From positions 248,001-312,000 of the forward strand of contig CASBPS010000165.1 in NCBI GenBank assembly GCA_949126835.1: a stretch of DNA of 64,000 nt. Reading direction: 5' to 3'. The notes beneath the pieces were generated by a model that saw only the letters and a list, made by a program, of their open reading frames with translations, did no database searches and was not told the origin of the DNA. The position numbers and the translations under genes are program-made. Origin of the DNA: Anisus vortex. Taxonomy: Eukaryota; Mollusca; Gastropoda; Planorbidae. The stretch's first letter is position 1. The number at the start of each line of letters is the position of its first letter. Below are positions 59,107-64,000 of this stretch, piece by piece.

Positions 59107-61152
59107 AAATCTGCTATTCAAGTCGTTGTACCAAAAGCCAAAACCACAAATCTGCTTTTGTACGGCCAGAAAAGGAGCCAAAACTACAAATCTGCTGTTT
59201 TAAGGCCAAAAGAGAAGCAAAAAACCAGAAATCTGCTATTCAAGTGGTTGTACGGACTGTGGAAACGCCAAAACCACAAATCTGCTTTTGTACGGCCAGT
59301 AGAGAAGCCAAAACCACAAATCTGCTGTTTTACGGTTAGAAAAGAAGCCAAAACAAGAAATCTGCTATTCAAGTCGTTGTACGGATTGTGGAAAAGCCAA
59401 AACCACAAATCTGCTTTTGTACGGCCAGAATAGGTGCCAAAACCAGAAATCTGCTTTTCAAGTCGTTGTACGGTTTCTGGAGAAGCCAAAACCACAAATC
59501 TGCTTTTGTACGGCCAGTAGAGAAGCCAAAACCACAAATCTGCTGTATTACGGCGAAAAGAGAAGCCATAACCACAAATCTGCTATTCAAGTCGTTGTAC
59601 GGCCAGAACAGAAGCACCATTACCACAAATCTGCTAGTCAAGTCGTTGTACGGTTTGTTGAGAAGCCAAAACAACAAATCTGCTTTTTAAGTCCTTGTAC
59701 GGCCAGAAAAGAAGCCAAAACTAGAAATCTGCTATTCAAGTCGTTGTACGGTTTGTGGAGAGAGCCAAAACCATAAATCTGCTGTGTTACGACCAAAAGA
59801 GAAGCTAAAACCACAAATCTTCTTGTCAAGTCGTTGGACGGCCAGAAAAGAAGCCAAAACAAGAAATCTGCTATTCAAGTCTTTGTACGGATTGTGGAAA
59901 AGCCAAAACCACAAATCTGCTTTTGTACGGCCATAAAAGGAGCCAAAACCAGAAATCTGCTTTTCAAGTCGTTGTACGGTTTCTGGAGAAGCCAAAACCA
60001 CAAATCTGCTTTTGTACGGACAGTAGAGAAGCCAAAACCACAAATCTGCTGTATTACGGCGAAAAGAGAAGCCAAAACCACAAATCTGCTATTCAAGTCG
60101 TTGTACGGCCAGAACAGAAGCACCATTACCACAAATCTGCTAGTCAAGTCATTGTACGGTTTGTTGAGAAGCCAAAACCACAAATCTGCTTTTTAAGTCC
60201 TTGTACGGCCAGAAAAGAAGCCAAAACTAGAAATCTGCTATTCAAGTCGTTGTACGGTTTTTGGAGAGAGCCAAAACCATAAATCTGCTGTGTTACGGCC
60301 AAAAGAGAAGCTAAAACCACAAATCTTCTTGTCAAGTCGTTGGACGGCCAGAAAAGAAGCCAAAACAAGAAATCTGCTATTCAAGTCGTTGTACGGATTG
60401 TGGAAAAGCCAAAACCACAAATCTGCTTTTGTACGGCCAGAAAAGGAGCCAAAACCAGAAATCTGCTGTATTTGGCGAAAAGAGAAGCCAAAACCACAAA
60501 TCTGCTATTCAAGTCGTTGTACGGCCAGAACAGAAGCACCATTACCACAAATCTGCTAGTCAAGTCGTTGTACGGTTTGTTGAGAAGCCAAAACCACAAA
60601 TCTGCTTTTTAAGTCCTTGTACGGCCAGAAAAGAAGCCAAAACTAGAAATCTGCTATTCAAGTCGTTGTACGGTTTTTGGAGAGAGCCAAAACCATAAAT
60701 CTGCTGTGTTACGGCCAAAAGAGAAGCTAAAACCACAAATCTTCTTGTCAAGTCGTTGGACGGCCAGAAAAGAAGCCAAAACAAGAAATCTGCTTTTCAA
60801 GTCGTTGTACGGTTTCTGGAGAAGCCAAAACCACAAATCTGCTTTTGTACGTCTAGTAGAGAAGCCAAAACCACAAATCTGCTGTATTTGGCGAAAAGAG
60901 AAGCCAAATCCACAAATCTGCTATTCAAGTCGTTGTACGGCCAGAACAGAAGCACCATTACCACAAATCTGCTAGTCAAGTCGTTGTACGGTTTGTTGAG
61001 AAGCCAAAACAACAAATCTGCTTTTTAAGTCCTTGTACGGCCAGAAAAAAAGCCAAAACTAGAAATCTGCTATTCAAGTCGTTGTACGGTTTATGGAGAG
61101 AGCCAAAACCATAAATCTGCTGTTTTACGGCCAGAAAAGAAGCCAAAACAAG
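59107..61152. repeat. HOR unit, 2,046 bp, copy of 34575-36619
   Basis: Matches 34575-36619 at offset 24,532, including both rare junctions (L to O, J to M) and the variants TAGGTGCC and ATAAAAGGAG. The one structural difference is at 60002-60081, where A-B replaces N-O. That adds 1 bp and shifts the offset to 24,533. Confidence 0.93.
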
Positions 61153-64000
61153 AAATCTGCTATTCAAGTCGTTGTACCAAAAGCCAAAACCACAAATCTG
61201 CTTTTGTACGGCCAGAAAAGGAGCCCAAACCACAAATCTGCTGTTTTAAGGCCAAAAGAGAAGCAAAAACTAGAAATCTGCTATTCAAGACGTTGTACGG
61301 ACTGTGGAAACGCCAAAACCACAAATCTGCTTTTGTACGGCCAGTAGAGAAGCCAAAACCACAAATCTGCTGTTTTACGGTTAGAAAAGAAGCCAAAACA
61401 AGAAATCTGCTATTCAAGTCGTTGTACGGATTGTGGAAAAGCCAAAACCACAAATCTGCTTTTGTACGGCCAGAATAGGAGCCAAAACCAGAAATCTGCT
61501 TTTCAAGTCGTTGTACGGTTTCTGGAGAAGCCAAAACCACAAATCTGCTTTTGTACGGCCAGTAGAGAAGCCAAAACCACAAATCTGCTGTATTACGGCG
61601 AAAAGAGAAGCCAAAACCACAAATCTGCTATTCAAGTCGTTGTACGGCCAGAACAGAAGCACCATTAGCACAAATCTGCTAGTCAAGTCGTTGTACGGTT
61701 TGTGGAGAAGCCAAAACAACAAATCTGCTTTTTAAGTCCTTGTCCGGCCAGAAAAGAAGCCAAAACTAGAAATCTGCTATTCAAGTCGTCGTACGGTTTG
61801 TGGAGAGAGCCAAAACCATAAATCTGTTTTTGTACGGCCAGAAAAGGAGCCAAAACCAGAAATCTGCTTTTCAAGTCTTTGTACGGTTTCTGGAAAAGCC
61901 AAAACCACAAATCTGCTTTTGTACGGCCAGTAGAGAAGCCAAAACCACAAATCTGCTTTATTACGGCGAAAAAAAAAGCCAAAACCACAAATCTGCTATT
62001 CAAGTCGTTGTACGGCCAGAACAGAAGCACCATTACCACAAATCTGCTAGTCAAGTCGTTGTACGGTTTGTTGAGAAGCCAAAACAACAAATCTGCTTTT
62101 TAAGTCCTTGTACGGCCAGAAAAGAAGCCAAAACTAGAAATCTGCTATTCAAGTCGTTGTACGGTTTGTGGAGAGAGCCAAAACCATAAATCTGCTGTGT
62201 TACGGCCAAAAGAGAAGCTAAAACCACAAATCTTCTTGTCAAGTCGTTGGACGGCCAGAAAAGAAGCCAAAACAAGAAATCTGCTATTCAAGTCGTTGTA
62301 CGGATTGTGGAAAAGCCAAAACCACAAATCTGCTTTTGTACGGCCAGAAAAGGAGCCAAAACCAGAAATCTGCTTTTCAAGTCGTTGTACGGTTTCTGGA
62401 GAAGCCAAAACCACAAATCTGCTTTTGTACGGCCAGTAGAGAAGCCAAAACCACAAATCTGCTGTATTACGGCGAAAAGAGAAGCCAAAACCACAAATTT
62501 GCTATTCAAGTCGTTGTACGGCCAGAACAGAAGCACCATTAGCACAAATCTGCTAGTCAAGTCGTTGTACGGTTTGTGGAGAAGCCAAAACAACAAATCT
62601 GCTTTTTAAGTCCTTGTACGGCCAGAAAAGAAGCCAAAACTAGAAATCTGCTATTCAAGTCGTCGTACGGTTTGTGGAGAGAGCCAAAACCATAAATCTG
62701 TTTTTGTACGGCCAGAAAAGGAGCCAAAACCAGAAATCTGCTTTTCAAGTCTTTGTACGGTTTCAGGAGAAGCCAAAACCACAAATCTGCTTTTGTACGG
62801 CCAGTAGAGAAGCCAAAACCACAAATCTGCTGTATTACGGCGAAAAGAGAAGCCAAAACCACAAATCTGCTATTCAAGTCGTTGTACGGCCAGAACAGAA
62901 GCACCATTAGCACAAATCTGCTAGTCAAGTCGTTGTACGGTTTGTGGAGAAGCCAAAACAACAAATCTGCTTTTTAAGTCCTTGTCCGGCCAGAAAAGAA
63001 GCCAAAACTAGAAATCTGCTTTTCAAGTCGTCGTACGGTTTGTGGAGAGAGCCAAAACCATAAATCTGTTTTTGTACGGCCAGAAAAGGAGCCAAAACCA
63101 GAAATCTGCTTTTCAAGTTTTTGTACGGTTTCTGGAAAAGCCAAAACCACAAATCTGCTTTTGTACGGCCAGTAGAGAAGCCAAAACCACAAATCTGCTG
63201 TATTACGGCGAAAAGAGAAGCCAAAACCACAAATCTGCTATTCAAGTCGTTGTACGGCCAGAACAAAAGCACCATTACCACAAATCTGCTAGTCAAGTCG
63301 TTGTACGGTTTGTGGAGAAGCCAAAACAACAAATCTGCTTTTTAAGTCTTTGTACGGCCAGAAAAGAAGCCAAAACAAGAAATCTGCTATTCAAGTCTTT
63401 GTACGGATTGTGGAAAAGCCAAAACCACAAATCTGCTTTTGTACGGCCAGAAAAGGAGCCAAAACCAGAAATCTGCTTTTCAAGTCGTTGTACGGTTTCT
63501 GGAGAAGCCAAAACCACAAATCTGCTTTTGTACGTCTAGTAGAGAAGCCAAAACCACAAATCTGCTGTATTTGGCGAAAAGAGAAGCCAAAACCACAAAT
63601 CTGCTATTCAAGTCGTTGTACGGCCAGAACAGAAGCACCATTACCACAAATCTGCTAGTCAAGTCGTTGTACGGTTTGTTGAGAAGCCAAAACCACAAAT
63701 CTGCTTTTTAAGTCCTTGTACGGCCAGAAAAGAAGCCAAAACTAGAAATCTGCTATTCAAGTCGTTGTACGGTTTTTGGAGAGAGCCAAAACCATAAATC
63801 TGCTGTGTTACGGCCAAAAGAGAAGCTAAAACCACAAATCTTCTTGTCAAGTCGTTGGACGGCCAGAAAAGAAGCCAAAACAAGAAATCTGCTATTCAAG
63901 TCGTTGTACGGATTGTGGAAAAGCCAAAACCACAAATCTGCTTTTGTACGGCCAGAAAAGGAGCCAAAACCAGAAATCTGCTTTTCAAGTCGTTGTACGG
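61153..64000. repeat. HOR unit, right-truncated by window
   Basis: U-V-W-X-A-Z-K-L-M, octamer, A to F, I-J-K-L-M, octamer (62415), octamer (62783), A-B-C-D, E/J hybrid (63331), K-L-M, N-O-C-D-E-F, I-J-K-L and 27 bp of M. It corresponds to 36620-39.9 kb minus a 706-bp block at 62415. Confidence 0.92.

Larger units (their letters stand above)
1..64000. repeat. Satellite DNA array filling the whole window
   Basis: Every base belongs to a direct tandem array of 39-51 bp monomers sharing the core GCCAAAACCACAAATCTGCT. A hand parse gives about 1,410 monomers (mean about 45 bp), and the lengths add up exactly to the positions of all 30 copies of the marker monomer U. All monomers point the same way. 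There is no unique DNA, transposon, gene or RNA gene between them, and neither array edge is in the window. The first base is the tail of a monomer and the last 27 bases are the start of one. Role inferred only from type: constitutive heterochromatin, possibly centromeric. Species and domain are undetermined. Confidence 0.99.
58425..64000. repeat. Long-range duplicate of 33.9-39.9 kb
   Basis: Offset 24,532 from about 58.43 kb, 24,533 after 60.06 kb and 23,827 after 62.41 kb. Several independent rare variants and junctions are shared. The copy continues past the window edge, so its true length is unknown. Confidence 0.9.

Noticed and set aside
1..64000. CRISPR-like array (short regular repeats of 40-50 bp)
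   Set aside because: There are no unique spacers. The whole period is repeated, with graded variants and nested higher-order periods, and there is no leader or cas gene.
1..64000. Telomeric, rDNA spacer or microsatellite identity
   Set aside because: There is no TTAGGG/TTTAGGG-type tract and no rRNA gene or its promoter anywhere in the window, and the monomers are 39-51 bp. An rDNA spacer origin cannot be excluded outside the window but has no support inside it.
1..64000. Hairpins or inverted repeats as structured RNA or origins
   Set aside because: Only short palindromes such as GTAC and GGCC recur. I saw no long inverted repeat on reading both strands.
1..64000. Naming the species or a known satellite family
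   Set aside because: I do not recognise the monomer, and the sequence gives no linked gene to identify the genome. A database search with the 368-bp octamer would decide.

Overview
The whole 64 kb window is one uninterrupted array of tandemly repeated satellite DNA. I found no gene, RNA gene, mobile element, CRISPR array or unique-sequence gap. The array runs off both ends of the window, and every monomer lies in the same orientation. Such an array points to a eukaryotic chromosome, most likely heterochromatin (centromeric, pericentromeric, subtelomeric, or a sex or B chromosome). The sequence alone does not identify the species or the chromosomal domain. GC is about 41% in the monomers I counted.

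The building block is a 40-bp monomer sharing the core GCCAAAACCACAAATCTGCT. It also exists as a 49-bp form with an extra 9 bp (TCAAGTCGT). Variants are 39, 41, 50 and 51 bp. I gave each recognisable variant a letter (A to O, T to X, Z; key under the unit at 1145-2724) and parsed the window by hand into about 1,410 monomers. The lengths sum exactly, interval by interval, to the observed coordinates.

The structure is nested. Eight monomers (A-B-C-D-E-F-G-H) make a 368-bp octamer. Four related blocks (368, 506, 488 and 218 bp) make a canonical 35-monomer, 1,580-bp higher-order repeat (HOR). This is present in full canonical length six times (U-starts 1145, 4346, 11394, 27939, 30641, 36620). The 41-bp monomer U occurs 30 times and is used as the period marker. 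Other U-to-U intervals run from 1,122 to 6,812 bp. Each differs from 1,580 bp by whole numbers of monomers plus occasional single-base indels.

Layout: 1-7.4 kb has two 3,201-bp tandem copies. 7.4-9.9 kb is rearranged, with a 696-bp tandem duplication. 8.7-13.7 kb repeats the opening of the window. 13.7-17.3 kb is an 1,809-bp tandem pair. 17.3-27.9 kb is the most mosaic part and richest in 1-bp indels. 27.9-42.2 kb holds canonical units and a 5.98/5.94-kb tandem pair. 42.2-43.3 kb is an aberrant unit. 43.3-47.3 kb repeats 38.4-42.3 kb. 51.2-55.7 kb is a triplet of a separate HOR type lacking U. 58.4-64.0 kb repeats 33.9-39.9 kb at a 24.5-kb offset with a 706-bp deletion.

No genes work together here. 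The story is of satellite turnover: unequal exchange in monomer register, repeated local tandem duplication and likely short gene conversion. Open reading frames appear on both strands only because the monomers have few stops. No repeat period preserves a frame, so none is annotated as coding.
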